A stretch of 64,000 bases of DNA from Phreatobacter stygius (GCF_005144885.1 NZ_CP039690.1:5531001-5595000); one strand, 5' to 3'; numbered from the stretch's first letter, positions 17,406-27,159 are shown. Notes: generated by a model not told the origin, from the sequence alone. Numbers and translations: made by a program.

Positions 17406-18356
17406 TCAGAGCGGCATCGGCGCGTCGAGGAACGGCCGGGTGATCGCCGCGACCAGGTCGCCGCAGGTCAGCATGCTGAAATGGGTGGTGTCCGGCAGCA
17501 CGGCGAGCCGGCTGCTGGACAGGCCGCCAAGTCCCGCGGCGGATCCGCCACCGAGCCCGCCGCCGGCGCCGCCGCCGAGCAGCCGGAACATCTCGACCGC
17601 GTGCTCGGTGCGGACGAGATCGCAATCGCCTGTCAGGATCAGCACCGGCGCCGTGATCGCGGCGACCGCCGCCGACCAGTCATAGTCCCTGGCCAGCAAC
17701 TGGCCGGTCTTGGCGACCAGCACCGGCCAGTCCTCGGGTTTCGGTGCGACCTCGACATAAAACTGGTGCATCAGGCTGCCGGTCATCGCCGCGGCATTGT
17801 CCGATGTCAGCGCGGCCATGCCGGCCAGCACCTCGGGAAACCAGCCGTCGCGCCGGTAGGGCGTGGAGGCCACCACCAGCTTGCGCACCACCTCCGGGTG
17901 CCGAATGGCAGCCTGCAGGGCAACGCCGCCGCCAAGCGAAAAGCCGAAAAGGTCGGCGGTTTCGAACCCGAACTGCCCAATCAGCGCGGCGATATCGTCG
18001 GCCATCGCCTCATAGCTCAACGGCCGGTCGATATCGGCGGTATGGCCATGGGCCTGCAGTTCGACGGCAATGACCTGCCGGGTCCGGGCGAGAACCGGCA
18101 GAAGCTGGCCGAACAGCATGCCGATGGTGCCGAGCCCGCCATGCAGCAGCACCAGCGGCTCGCCGCTGCCGTGGCTCTCGCAATAGTGCTTCAGGCCGTT
18201 GACCGAGACATAGCCGGTCGCCGGAGCCGGGCCGGTCGGTGGCGTGGCGTCCGGCGCGAGCGTCAGGCGCGGCGCCGTCTCGGCGCGGCCAAGGCGCGGC
18301 GCGCCGAGCGACAGTCCCGCTGCCGCCGCGCTGACGATGAAGGTGCGTCTCAACAT
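17406..18356 (-). CDS. Exported alpha/beta hydrolase with glycine-rich insert
   Basis: 316 residues. The N-terminus MLRRTFIVSAAAAGLSLGAP is a probable Tat- or Sec-type signal peptide, and this start at 18356 was chosen for that reason. The nucleophile elbow is GFSLGG (~residues 150-155), the acid is in ILTGDCDLV, and the His in LPDTTHFSM. HGGLGT forms the oxyanion region. Between the acid and the His there is a Gly/Ala/Ser-only stretch of about 24 residues (LLGGGAGGGLGGG and following), absent from ordinary family members. The substrate is unknown; esterase or lactonase activity is plausible. Confidence 0.85.
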   Translation of the reverse strand: MLRRTFIVSAAAAGLSLGAPRLGRAETAPRLTLAPDATPPTGPAPATGYVSVNGLKHYCESHGSGEPLVLLHGGLGTIGMLFGQLLPVLARTRQVIAVELQAHGHTADIDRPLSYEAMADDIAALIGQFGFETADLFGFSLGGGVALQAAIRHPEVVRKLVVASTPYRRDGWFPEVLAGMAALTSDNAAAMTGSLMHQFYVEVAPKPEDWPVLVAKTGQLLARDYDWSAAVAAITAPVLILTGDCDLVRTEHAVEMFRLLGGGAGGGLGGGSAAGLGGLSSSRLAVLPDTTHFSMLTCGDLVAAITRPFLDAPMPL

Positions 18357-18392
18357 GGCCGTGGTCCTGAAACCGTCGATCGGAGCCTGCAG

Positions 18393-18433
18393 CGATGTCG
18401 TTGCCATCGATGTCGTTGCCATCGATATCGTTA
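18393..18433. repeat. 15-base tandem repeat upstream of hydrolase
   Basis: CGATGTCGTTGCCAT occurs twice head-to-tail (18393-18407, 18408-18422) and a third, partial copy follows to 18433. It lies just before the hydrolase start, in the 5' leader. If translation began further upstream it would encode a repeated MATTS pentapeptide. Confidence 0.75.
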
Positions 18434-18499
18434 CGTGGTTCGACGCGAACCGCGCGGCGCCCTCCGCCCGGGCCGGCAGGTGCGAGCCGAGCCAGCCGA

Positions 18500-18973
18500 T
18501 CATGGCGTCATGACCGGTGCCATCGGGCGATCATGGCCGCGCGTCGCCGTGCGCGACGGGCCGGTCATTGGGCCGGCTTCACCGGCCGGGATCACCTCGA
18601 GCCGCGAGACCGTGGTGAGCCTGGTCCGGCCGTCGAGCGCCTCGAAACAATGCGTCTCGATCATCAGCTTGTTCTGGTGGACACCTTCCATGTGGAAGGT
18701 GTTGACGATCCGTTCGGGCGCAACGACTTCGAGATAGATGCCCTTGAAGTGGTGGACCGCGCCATCCGGCGCATGCTGCTCGATCCGCCAGGCGCCGCCT
18801 GGCCGGACGTCCAGGGCGCGCACGTGATTGATCGAGCCATGCGGCCCCCACCACCTGGCCACATGGCGCGGATCGGTCCAGGCCTCGAAGACGCGGTCCC
18901 GCGGAGCATTGAAGGTACGGGTGAAGGTGACGACGGACCCGTCAAACGTTCCGGCATGGGCTGCGGCTGCCAT
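18500..18973 (-). CDS. SRPBCC (AHSA1/START-like) protein, C-terminal helix missing
   Basis: 157 residues. The first ~125 residues match the AHSA1-type fold (FTRTFNAPRDRVFEAWTDP, WWGPHGS, LDVRPGGAWRI, EVVAPERIVNTF). The last 30 (from PAGEAGPMTG) do not look like the amphipathic helix that normally closes the ligand cavity. They read as low-complexity sequence ending in PMAPVMTP. A frameshift or a small deletion near 18580 is likely. The start at 18973 was chosen over one 19 residues upstream because it follows a GGAG site. If the closing helix is truly lost the protein may be non-functional. Confidence 0.72.
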   Translation of the reverse strand: MAAAAHAGTFDGSVVTFTRTFNAPRDRVFEAWTDPRHVARWWGPHGSINHVRALDVRPGGAWRIEQHAPDGAVHHFKGIYLEVVAPERIVNTFHMEGVHQNKLMIETHCFEALDGRTRLTTVSRLEVIPAGEAGPMTGPSRTATRGHDRPMAPVMTP

Positions 18974-19142
18974 GGCGATCTCCCGCTCGGATGGTGCGCG
19001 GCGGCCTTCCGGCTGCCAACGCTGTTCCAAGGACGTTCGGGCCGACGGCCATTCGACAGGGCGAGTCGAATATTTTTTGGGGACACCGGCGGCGGCCTGC
19101 GGGACCGCATGCGCCGCCGGCGAAAAGGCGTCCTCCCGCCGC

Positions 19143-19676
19143 TCAGGCTTCCGCGGCAGCCTTCATGCTGGCGAGCCCGGCTTCGAAGTCTTTGCCGACC
19201 ATCTGGTCCATGTTCATGAACAAGCCCATGAGCTTGAACATGAACGGGCTCGGTCCGCGCATGGTCCAGGTGACCTGGGTCGCGTTACCTTTCGGCTCCA
19301 GCCTGAACTCCGCGGTGTTGTGCGCTTCGAAGGGCTTCAGGAAATCGAGCTTGATGGTGATCAGCGACGGCGGCGTGGTGTCGATGATCTCCATCCGCCC
19401 CTGGCCAACCTGCTTGTTGCCTTCCCACTCATAGACGGTGCCCTTGCCGGCGGGCGGGCCTGAGCGGCTGCGCTTCATCGCCGGGTCCTTGTTCTCCCAG
19501 GGCGACCAGGCGCCCCAGTTCTGGAAATCGTTGATCAGCGGGAAGACCTTCTCCGGCGGCGCCTGGATGGTGGCCGTGCGCTCGACGCGGAACGTGTCCG
19601 GTCTGGTCGCGGCATAGATGAGGATGGCGGCGATGAGCACGACGAGGACGAGCAGGATGATTGAGATAGTGGACAT
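19143..19676 (-). CDS. Membrane-anchored SRPBCC protein
   Basis: 177 residues: an N-terminal transmembrane helix (~4-25, ISIILLVLVVLIAAILIYAA) followed by a polyketide-cyclase/dehydrase-type SRPBCC domain (VERTATIQAPPEKVFPLINDF, WSPWENKDP, TQVTWTMRGPSP). This membrane-tethered form is widespread and uncharacterised. AGAGA precedes the ATG. It is on the same strand as the truncated SRPBCC gene 169 bases downstream, which may be part of the same transcript. A role in binding a hydrophobic ligand is inferred from the fold only. Confidence 0.86.
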   Translation of the reverse strand: MSTISIILLVLVVLIAAILIYAATRPDTFRVERTATIQAPPEKVFPLINDFQNWGAWSPWENKDPAMKRSRSGPPAGKGTVYEWEGNKQVGQGRMEIIDTTPPSLITIKLDFLKPFEAHNTAEFRLEPKGNATQVTWTMRGPSPFMFKLMGLFMNMDQMVGKDFEAGLASMKAAAEA

Positions 19677-19945
19677 GGATCTCTCCGATATGAAGTTCGA
19701 TGTTAGTTTCGCACGGGAAACAGCGCATGCAGCCGTTCATCGCGACGAAACAGGCCGGCCCAATCCATGGTCCCCGCAAGCGGGGAAGCGTCAGTCTCGG
19801 CTGGCATGGGAAGTCTCCGGGCGGTTCGTTTGCATGCGGGGTTTGGCGCCCGAAGGCATGCCCCAAGGACGAGCGAGGCTGTGGCTGATCGACACGACGG
19901 CTGAAATATTTCCGACGGGTGGTTGGCGGGACACCGGTCCGGACC

Positions 19946-21220
19946 CTAATGCGAGACCTTGGCGCCATCGCCCGGTGTCGCGTCTTCCAGCAACTGGTCG
20001 AGATGCATCCTGATATGCGCGGCTTCCGCCGCCGTATTGGCCAGCGCGATGGCCTGGTTGAAGGCGATACGGGCCTCGGGGATGCGGCCGAGCTGTTGCA
20101 GGAACGCGCCCTTCACGCCGAAGAAATAGAAATAGCCCGATAGTCGCGGTGCCAGCGGCTCGATCATCGCGAGCGCGGCTTCCGGACCGTTGAGCTTGGC
20201 AATGGCCACCGCCCGGTTGAGCGACACGACGGGCGAAGGCTGCAGCCTTTCGAGCCCGGCATAAAGCTGGTCGATCCCGGCCCAGTCGGTGTCCTCAGGC
20301 CTGGCGGCGCGGGCATGCAGCGCGGCGATCGCCGATTGCAATTGATAAGGGCCGGGGCGCCGGTGGCGCGTCGCCTTGTCGATCAGGGCCAGCCCTTCGG
20401 TGATCATCGTCCGGTCCCACAGGCCGCGGTCCTGGGCTTCCAGCAGCACGATGGCGCCGGCCGCGTCGAAGCGGGCAGGGGTGCGCGAATGCTGCAGCAG
20501 CATCAAGGCGCCGAGGCCGAGGATCTCCGGTTCGGCCGGGAACAGCCGGATCAGCAGACGGGCGAGCCGGATCGCCTCGTCGCAGAACGACCGGCGCAGA
20601 TCCTCCGTGCTGTCGGCGGCCGAATAGCCTTCGTTGAAGATCAGGTAGATCATCGCCGCGACGGCCGCCAGCCGCTCGGCCCGTTCCACCGCGCCGGGCG
20701 TTTCGAACGGCACATCGGCATCGGCGATGCGTGCTTTCGCCCGGGTGATACGCTGTTCCATGGCGCTGTCGCCAACCAGGAAGGCGCGGGCGATCTGCTT
20801 GACCGTCAGGCCGCAGACGATGCGCAGCGCAACGGCGATCTGCTGGGTCGCGGGCAGGTCCGGATGGCAGCAGATGAACAGCAGCCGCAGGATGTCGTCG
20901 CGGTAATGGGCGCCGTCGAGCCGTTCGGCCAGCGCCTCTTCGGCATCGTCGAGATCCGAAATGGCCTCCTCGTCCGGCAGCGGCTGCTGCTTCTTCAGCC
21001 GTCGCGTCGCGTCGAGCGCGACGTTGCGGCCGACCAGGATGAGCCAGGCGGCCGGATCGCGCGGCGGGCCGTTCTGCGGCCAGGTCCGCAGCGCCCGGAG
21101 GCAAGCCTCCTGGAACGCTTCTTCAGCTGTGTCGAGGTCACGGAAATAACGCAACAATGCGCCGAGAACCTGCGGACGGCTGGATGTCAGGGCCTGGTCG
21201 ATCCATCGGATGTCCGTCAC
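19946..21220 (-). CDS. ECF sigma factor with TPR-like extension (ECF42 type)
   Basis: 424 residues. Sigma region 2 (~10-75, TAEEAFQEACLRALRTWP) and region 4 (~115-170, VCGLTVKQIARAFLVGDSAMEQRI) are followed by a ~230-residue helical C-terminal domain characteristic of the ECF42 group. ECF42 factors have no anti-sigma partner and are genetically linked to YCII/DGPF proteins, as here: the start overlaps the YCII stop by four bases. In studied cases the extension is needed for activity and the sigma factor activates its DGPF operon under stress. A second ECF42-like unit lies at 34748-37049. Confidence 0.92.
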   Translation of the reverse strand: MTDIRWIDQALTSSRPQVLGALLRYFRDLDTAEEAFQEACLRALRTWPQNGPPRDPAAWLILVGRNVALDATRRLKKQQPLPDEEAISDLDDAEEALAERLDGAHYRDDILRLLFICCHPDLPATQQIAVALRIVCGLTVKQIARAFLVGDSAMEQRITRAKARIADADVPFETPGAVERAERLAAVAAMIYLIFNEGYSAADSTEDLRRSFCDEAIRLARLLIRLFPAEPEILGLGALMLLQHSRTPARFDAAGAIVLLEAQDRGLWDRTMITEGLALIDKATRHRRPGPYQLQSAIAALHARAARPEDTDWAGIDQLYAGLERLQPSPVVSLNRAVAIAKLNGPEAALAMIEPLAPRLSGYFYFFGVKGAFLQQLGRIPEARIAFNQAIALANTAAEAAHIRMHLDQLLEDATPGDGAKVSH

Positions 21221-21585
21221 GTTATGCCGCTCCCCGGAATGAAGATGGAGGTCGGGCGGATCTCATAGGAACCGGTCCCCGGATTGGCGCGCGCGAGATC
21301 CTTGGCGACCTCGAGCGCCTCGTCGAGCGAAGCGCAGTCGACCAGGTAGAAGCCGAGCAGCTGTTCCTTGGTCTCGGCAAAAGGCCCGTCGATGACCAGC
21401 GGCGGCTCTTTCCGGAAGGTGGTCGCGGCGGTGGTCGGCAGCAGCCGTGCGGTCGGCCCGAGCCGTCCCTGCTTGGCCAGTTTTTCATGGACCACATTGA
21501 GCTTGGCCATGACCGCGTCGTCTTCTTCCTTGGTCCAGGAGCCGACGACGTTCTCATCGTTGTAGCAGAGGATGGCGTAGAGCAT
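21217..21585 (-). CDS. YCII-related (DGPF) protein, ECF partner
   Basis: 122 residues with the DGPF-type motif IDGPFAETKEQLLGFYLVD and the ferredoxin-like YCII fold. The ATG at 21585 was selected because the conserved MLYAILCYND opens there; the frame upstream is non-homologous. Function is unknown, but these small proteins are the usual target genes of ECF42 sigma factors. The four-base overlap with the sigma gene indicates co-translation. Confidence 0.9.
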   Translation of the reverse strand: MLYAILCYNDENVVGSWTKEEDDAVMAKLNVVHEKLAKQGRLGPTARLLPTTAATTFRKEPPLVIDGPFAETKEQLLGFYLVDCASLDEALEVAKDLARANPGTGSYEIRPTSIFIPGSGIT

Positions 21586-21975
21586 GGGTGTTCCTCGTCT
21601 CGTGTGTAAGACGAACGAGTATGCCCCGAGCCGACAATGAGCCGCCAGAAAAAGCCGCCCGGACGGTGAAGCCCGCGGCGGCTTCTCTCGGTCGCAGGTC
21701 AGCGCACCGCCGACCGCGCCGGCCGCATTGTTTGTTGATCTCAGGCTGGTTTGACGGCTGGTGCCGCGGACAACGGAACACGACGCCAGCGCCGCAATGA
21801 GGCCGCCGCTGGCCTGGCTGCGGGTCCCGCCCGAATTTAATCCCGGGGTTTCGTCCGGGTCATCCGGGTTCCGCGTCGCATCGTCCGGGAACGACACCGG
21901 CAAACCGGGAGGGCCTCATGAAGGCCCTCCCCATCAGACCCTCGCGGCTGAACCGGGACGCTCGACTGGCCTCCG
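21586..21975. other. 390-base intergenic region
   Basis: No convincing gene is seen on either strand between the FAD oxidase stop and the YCII start. It must hold the promoter for the YCII/ECF operon on the minus strand. A clear -35/-10 of ECF type could not be picked by eye. Its only striking element is the perfect hairpin at 21907-21931. Confidence 0.6.
21907..21931 (-). terminator. Ten-base perfect hairpin after FAD oxidase gene
   Basis: GGGAGGGCCT-CATGA-AGGCCCTCCC, 45 bases beyond the stop codon of the oxidase on the minus strand. Only a short TTT follows on that strand, so it is a plausible but not classical terminator. Confidence 0.6.
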
Positions 21976-23358
21976 TCAGTGCATGGGCCTGATGTTCTGA
22001 TTGACGCGGAACAGGTTGGACGGGTCGTATTTGGTCTTGACTGCGACCAGACGGTCATAATTGTCGCCATAGGTGGCTTTCAGCCTGGTGTCGTCACCGT
22101 CGTCCATCATGAAGTTCACATAGGCGCCGCCATCCGAATAGGGATGCACGGCCTCCCAATAGCCCTTGGTCCAGCGGGTGATCGTCCCGGCGTTTTGCGG
22201 ATTGGCGTCGATGCCGGCGATGACCATCGACCAGGTCGCGTCGCGCGTGTTCCAGGCGGTGTCATTCTTGCCGATGCGGCGGACCGCGCCGTCGATCGGA
22301 TAGAGATGCATGAGCGACAGCGCGCTCGGCAGTTTGCGCGCCTCGGCAATATGGGCGTCGATCGCCGCGTCGGTCAGCTCCTTCACGAAATCGCCGCGCC
22401 AGTACCATTGCAGGCCTTTCGGGAAGAACGGATCGAACATGGACTGCAGCGCCGGATAGGGCATCTCGCCCATCCAATTGAACAGCGGCGGCGGCAGGGT
22501 TTCGAGCAGCTTGGCCATGATCGCCTGGCCCTTTTCGGCAGGGCCGACATAACAGGAGATGATGGCGCAGGCCTGCTTGCCCTGATGCTCGGCCGGGAAC
22601 GGGTCGACCGGTGGTACGGTCTTCAGGCCGACGAAAGTGCCGAGATCCTCGGGGGCGCCGGGCAGGAAATCCCGATAGGCCTGCATGACCGCGCGGGCAT
22701 CCTTGATGTCCCAGAAGACCGGACCGGCATAGACCATGTTCACCGGATGAGCCTGGAACAGGAAACTGGTGACGACGCCGAAATTGCCGCCGCCACCGCG
22801 CAGCGCCCAGTAAAGATCGAAATTGTCCGTCGCATTCGCGGTGACGATCCGGCCATCGGCGAGCACGACATCCGCCTCGACGAGATTGTCGATGGTCAGC
22901 CCATATTTGCGGGTGAGGTAGCCGGTGCCGCCGCCAAGCGTCAGGCCGGCGATGCCGGTGGTCGAGACGATACCGGCGGGCACGGCGAGCCCATAGAGAT
23001 GGGTGGCATGGTCGACATCGCCCTGGGTGCAGCCGGGGCCGACGCGCACGGTGCGCGTGGCGGGATCGACGCGCACGCCCTTCATCATGGCGAGATCGAT
23101 GACCAGGCCGTCATCGACGCTGCCGAGACCGGGCCCGCTATGGCCGCCGCCGCGGATGGCGATCCGGAGATCGTTCTCACGGGCGAAATTGACCGCGGTG
23201 ACCACATCGGCCGCGTCGGTGCAGCGCGCGATCATCTGCGGGCTCTTGTCGATCATGCCGTTATAGAGGCTTCGCACAGCGTCATAATCGGCATCCATTC
23301 GCGTAATCACCGGGCCGCGCATGTTGCCGATGAAGGTTTCGGTGGTCATGGCTTGCAT
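21976..23358 (-). CDS. FAD-linked oxidase, berberine-bridge family
   Basis: 460 residues. The N-terminal FAD-binding PCMH domain (~40-210) has RGGGHSGPG, whose His73 is the expected covalent FAD attachment site, and TTGIAGLTLGGGTGYL. The second attachment Cys of bicovalent members is not seen (YGLT occupies that region), so single covalent attachment is inferred. The C-terminal berberine-bridge segment ends in YDPSNLFRVNQNI, which is diagnostic. Bacterial members oxidise sugars, alcohols or secondary metabolites. AGGAGG sits 5 bases before the ATG at 23358. The substrate is unknown, and there are no obvious partners. Confidence 0.9.
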   Translation of the reverse strand: MQAMTTETFIGNMRGPVITRMDADYDAVRSLYNGMIDKSPQMIARCTDAADVVTAVNFARENDLRIAIRGGGHSGPGLGSVDDGLVIDLAMMKGVRVDPATRTVRVGPGCTQGDVDHATHLYGLAVPAGIVSTTGIAGLTLGGGTGYLTRKYGLTIDNLVEADVVLADGRIVTANATDNFDLYWALRGGGGNFGVVTSFLFQAHPVNMVYAGPVFWDIKDARAVMQAYRDFLPGAPEDLGTFVGLKTVPPVDPFPAEHQGKQACAIISCYVGPAEKGQAIMAKLLETLPPPLFNWMGEMPYPALQSMFDPFFPKGLQWYWRGDFVKELTDAAIDAHIAEARKLPSALSLMHLYPIDGAVRRIGKNDTAWNTRDATWSMVIAGIDANPQNAGTITRWTKGYWEAVHPYSDGGAYVNFMMDDGDDTRLKATYGDNYDRLVAVKTKYDPSNLFRVNQNIRPMH

Positions 23359-23636
23359 GATATCCTCCTACTTCCGCACGATGATCGGCTTGGTTGAATG
23401 AAGATTGCGCCCATCGCAGACGACAGGCAATGTCGGCTGCGTTGTACTTTCGCGCTGCTCAACCTTTCGTTCAAACGGACCGTGTTGGTCGCGGCGGAGT
23501 GCCCGCGACACGATGCCCGGACGGCCGCGCCACGGCATCGCCACGGCGCCATGTTGTCATAGAAGCTGTCGCATTCTCTTGCGCTGCAGCACGGTGGCTG
23601 GAAGGATGGGCATCACTCCAGGAGCGGCGCTGATCC

Positions 23637-26435
23637 ATGGCATTCGAGGCAGGCGAACCCACCCATCGCGAGCAGGATGCGACGGCATCCGAAGAGGATG
23701 CCCGTCTGCGCACGGATATCCGCCTGCTCGGGCGTATCCTCGGCGATACCGTCCGCGACCAGGAGGGCGAGGCGGTGTTCGACCTGGTCGAGCGCATCCG
23801 CCAGACCTCGATCCGTTTCCACCGCGACGACGACGAGCCGGCCCGGCGCGAGCTGGAGGCGATCCTCGACGGCATGTCGACGGCCGAGACCGTGCTGATC
23901 GTGCGCGCCTTCAGCTATTTCTCGCACCTTGCCAATATCGCCGAGGACCAGAACCATATCCGCCGGACGCGCCAGCAGAGCCTGGCCGGGGCGGCGCCGC
24001 GCGCCGGCACGCTCGCCAACGCCGTGGCGCGCGCCCGCGCCGCCGGCATCGGCCAGGCGGCGCTCCGCCGGTTCTTCGGCGAGGCCCTGGTCAGCCCGGT
24101 CCTGACCGCCCACCCGACCGAAGTCCGGCGCAAGAGCACGATCGATCGCGAGATGGAGATCGCCGCCCTGCTCGACAGGGCGGAGCGCACCCGGCTGACG
24201 CCCGAGGAGGTCGCGGCCGACGAGGAGCAGTTGCGCCGCGCCGTGCTGACGTTATGGCAGACCAACCTCCTGCGCCGCACCAAGCTGACCGTGCTCGACG
24301 AGGTCGCCAACGGCCTGTCCTTCTACGGCTATACCTTCCTGCGCGAGGTGCCCCGCCTGCATTCGGCGCTGGAGGACCGCCTCAACGCCGACCGGCCGCC
24401 TGACGACCCGGACGGGGAGGCGGAGCTCGCCTCGTTCCTGCGCATGGGCAGCTGGATCGGCGGCGATCGCGACGGCAATCCCTTCGTCACCGCCGAGGTG
24501 ATGCGCGGCACGCTGCGCATGCAGAGCACGCAGGTGCTGCGCTTCTATCTCGACGAACTGCACGAGCTCGGCGCCGAATTGTCGCTCGCCGCCCAGCTCG
24601 TCGCTGTCGATGCCGATCTGCAGGCACTCGCGGCGCGCTCGCCCGATCCCTCGCCGCATCGCCGCGGCGAGCCTTATCGGCTGGCCGTCTCCGGCATCTA
24701 TGCGCGGCTCGCGGCGACCGCCTTCGAACTCGATGGGCTGGAGGTGAGCCGGCACCCGGTGGGGGACGCCGCGCCCTATGCCACGGCCGCCGAATTCAAG
24801 ACCGATCTCGATGTGCTGCACCGCTCGCTGAACGCCAATCAGTCCGGCGTCGTCGCCCGCGGCCGCCTGCGCCTGCTGCGCCGGGCGGTCGACTGTTTCG
24901 GCTTCCATCTGGCAAGGCTCGACATGCGCCAGAACTCGGTGGTTCACCAGCGCACCGTGGCGGAGCTGCTCGAAGCGGCGGCGCCCGGCACGCGTTATGC
25001 CGCCATGGCGGAGGATGAACGCATTGCGCTGCTGACGGCCGAACTGAAGACCGCCCGGCCGCTGGCCTCGCCCTTTCTTGGCTACAGCGAGGAAACCAAG
25101 GGCGAGCTGGCGGTTCTGCGTGCGGCGGCGGAAGCCCACAGGGTCTTCGGACCGGCGGTCATCCCGCAAAGCATCGTATCGATGACCGAGGGCGTCTCGG
25201 ATCTCCTGGAGATCGCGGTGCTGCTGAAAGAGGTCGGCCTCGTCGACCCGAAGGGGTCGAGCCGGCTCAACATCGTGCCGCTGTTCGAGACCATCGCCGA
25301 TCTCAGGAATTGCGCCGGCGTGATGGACCGCTTGCTGGCCTTGCCGGAATATCGCCGGCTGGTCGACAGCCGGGGCGGCCTCCAGGAGGTGATGCTCGGC
25401 TATTCCGACAGCAACAAGGATGGCGGTTTCGTCACCTCGGGCTGGGAGCTCTACAAGGCCGAGATCGGCCTGATCGAAGTGTTCGAGCGTCACGGCGTGC
25501 GGCTCCGGCTGTTCCACGGCCGCGGCGGCTCGGTCGGCCGCGGCGGCGGGCCGAGCTACGACGCCATCCTGGCTCAGCCGGGTGGGGCGGTGAACGGCCA
25601 GATCCGCATCACCGAGCAGGGCGAGATCATCTCGTCGAAATATTCGAACCCCGAGGTCGGCCGCAGCAATCTGGAAATCCTGGCCGCCGCCACGCTGGAG
25701 GCGAGCCTGCTGCAACCGCAGCGCAGCGCGCCGCGCGAGGAATATCTCGCCGCCATGGAAACGCTCTCGGCCGCGGCCTATGCCGCCTATCGCGGGCTGG
25801 TCTACGAGACCGAGGGGTTCCAGGACTATTTCTGGGCGTCCACGGTCATTTCCGAGATCGCCACGCTGAACATCGGCAGCCGGCCGGCCTCGCGCACCAA
25901 GACACGCAAGATCGAGGATCTGCGCGCCATTCCCTGGGTGTTCAGCTGGGCGCAATGCCGGCTCATGTTGCCGGGCTGGTACGGTTTCGGCAGCGCGGTG
26001 GAAAGCTGGGTCGCCGAGCATCCGGACAAGGGCATCGCCTTCTTTCAGGAGCTCTATCGCGAATGGCCGTTCTTCCGCACGCTCCTGTCCAACATGGACA
26101 TGGTGCTGTCCAAGAGCAGCATTGCGGTCGCCTCGCGTTATGCCGAACTGGTGCCCGACGAGACCTTGCGCGAGACCATCTTCCAGCGCATCCGCGCCGA
26201 ATGGCAGTCGTCGATCCGCGCCTTGCTCGACATCATGGGGCACGACCGGCTGCTGCACGGCAATCCCTTGCTGGAGCGCTCGATCCGCAACCGCTTCCCC
26301 TATCTCGACCCGCTCAACCACGTGCAGGTCGAATTGCTCAAGCTGCACCGCGCGGAAAGCACCGACGAGCAGGTGCTGCGCGGCATCCAGCTCACCATCA
26401 ACGGCATTTCGGCGGGCTTGCGCAACAGCGGTTAG
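23637..26435 (+). CDS. ppc: Phosphoenolpyruvate carboxylase
   Basis: 932 residues, the normal length. Anaplerotic enzyme converting PEP and bicarbonate to oxaloacetate. The catalytic His lies in [12 protein letters not shown] (~158). Other markers are [14 protein letters not shown] (~283), LDMRQNS (~425), [11 protein letters not shown] (~588), [14 protein letters not shown] (~625) and the C-terminal SAGLRNSG in place of the canonical LRNTG. The terminal change Thr-to-Ser is conservative. The start at 23637 follows a GGAG motif at reasonable distance. It is monocistronic, divergent from the FAD oxidase. Confidence 0.96.
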   Translation: MAFEAGEPTHREQDATASEEDARLRTDIRLLGRILGDTVRDQEGEAVFDLVERIRQTSIRFHRDDDEPARRELEAILDGMSTAETVLIVRAFSYFSHLANIAEDQNHIRRTRQQSLAGAAPRAGTLANAVARARAAGIGQAALRRFFGEALVSPVLTAHPTEVRRKSTIDREMEIAALLDRAERTRLTPEEVAADEEQLRRAVLTLWQTNLLRRTKLTVLDEVANGLSFYGYTFLREVPRLHSALEDRLNADRPPDDPDGEAELASFLRMGSWIGGDRDGNPFVTAEVMRGTLRMQSTQVLRFYLDELHELGAELSLAAQLVAVDADLQALAARSPDPSPHRRGEPYRLAVSGIYARLAATAFELDGLEVSRHPVGDAAPYATAAEFKTDLDVLHRSLNANQSGVVARGRLRLLRRAVDCFGFHLARLDMRQNSVVHQRTVAELLEAAAPGTRYAAMAEDERIALLTAELKTARPLASPFLGYSEETKGELAVLRAAAEAHRVFGPAVIPQSIVSMTEGVSDLLEIAVLLKEVGLVDPKGSSRLNIVPLFETIADLRNCAGVMDRLLALPEYRRLVDSRGGLQEVMLGYSDSNKDGGFVTSGWELYKAEIGLIEVFERHGVRLRLFHGRGGSVGRGGGPSYDAILAQPGGAVNGQIRITEQGEIISSKYSNPEVGRSNLEILAAATLEASLLQPQRSAPREEYLAAMETLSAAAYAAYRGLVYETEGFQDYFWASTVISEIATLNIGSRPASRTKTRKIEDLRAIPWVFSWAQCRLMLPGWYGFGSAVESWVAEHPDKGIAFFQELYREWPFFRTLLSNMDMVLSKSSIAVASRYAELVPDETLRETIFQRIRAEWQSSIRALLDIMGHDRLLHGNPLLERSIRNRFPYLDPLNHVQVELLKLHRAESTDEQVLRGIQLTINGISAGLRNSG

Positions 26436-26809
26436 GAGCACGGTCCGCCGGCAGGCCCCGAAAGCGGTCGCGGTCATGGCGCGGCGCCGGTCCAGTGCGG
26501 CTCCAAGCGAAGAGCGCCCTTGTCGAGCGATAGATTGCCATCCAATTTCCACATGAATCCGACAGACAATTCTGCATTGGTGGTAATATTGCTGGCGCAG
26601 AAAAATCGTCGATCAAAGAAAATGATCATGACGCCTTGTATTTCCAATCGCATTCGCCCATATTAGGCAGGTCGATAGACGGCCAGATGACTTGGCCTTG
26701 CGCAGAAGAAATTTCGCGCCAAGCTGATAATTTTCTAACCCGAAAATGCGATTTCGACGGTCCGCGGCATCGTGGGCAAGCAAAACCTATAGATGTGAAA
26801 GGGTTTCCC
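26436..26809 (+). other. 374-base AT-rich leader of cold-shock gene
   Basis: The region between ppc and the cold-shock gene is distinctly richer in A/T than its surroundings, especially 26520-26810, and contains no credible gene. Long untranslated leaders are a hallmark of cspA-type mRNAs, where they fold differently at low temperature. The promoter and exact leader length were not determined. Confidence 0.5.
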
Positions 26810-27022
26810 ATGGCTACGGGGACCGTTAAATGGTTCAATATCCAAAAGGGCTTCGGCTTCATTCAGCCGGATGACGGCGGCAATGATGCCTTCGTCCATA
26901 TCAGCGCTGTTGAGCGCGCCGGGCTCGGTGATCTGCGCGAAGGACAGAAGCTCGACTTCGAGCTCGTCTCCGACCGCAAGAGCGGCAAGATGTCCGCAGA
27001 CAATCTCAAGGCTCTGGACTGA
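26810..27022 (+). CDS. Cold-shock domain protein (CspA family)
   Basis: 70 residues, a single five-stranded OB-fold. RNP1 is KGFGFIQPD and RNP2 is DAFVHISAV, both binding single-stranded nucleic acid. The start MATGTVKWFN is the universal family start; an in-frame upstream ATG at 26636 would add 58 non-homologous residues. It acts as an RNA chaperone. A GC hairpin follows the stop (27033-27053) and a strong terminator follows at 27160. Confidence 0.95.
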   Translation: MATGTVKWFNIQKGFGFIQPDDGGNDAFVHISAVERAGLGDLREGQKLDFELVSDRKSGKMSADNLKALD

Positions 27023-27032
27023 TTGCACTGCC

Positions 27033-27053
27033 GCCGGCTCTTTCTGAGCCGGC
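27033..27053 (+). terminator. Hairpin directly after csp
   Basis: GCCGGCTC-TTTCT-GAGCCGGC, an eight-base perfect stem ten bases after the stop. It has no U-run; it may protect the 3' end or pause polymerase. Confidence 0.5.
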
Positions 27054-27159
27054 TGGCATTCTGCATCGCCAAATGAAGCCGACCGCGGATGTACCGGCGG
27101 CTTTGGTTTTGATGGTGCAGCAAGCATGATGCCCAACAAGGCGTTTTGGCGCCTTGATT

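Noticed and set aside
19771-19786. TCCCCGC-AA-GCGGGGA hairpin 160 bases after the first ECF sigma gene
   Set aside because: Too far from the stop and without a U-run to be called a terminator with confidence.
24252-26552. 766-codon frame opposite ppc
   Set aside because: Composition typical of an antisense frame; ppc carries all catalytic motifs on the other strand.
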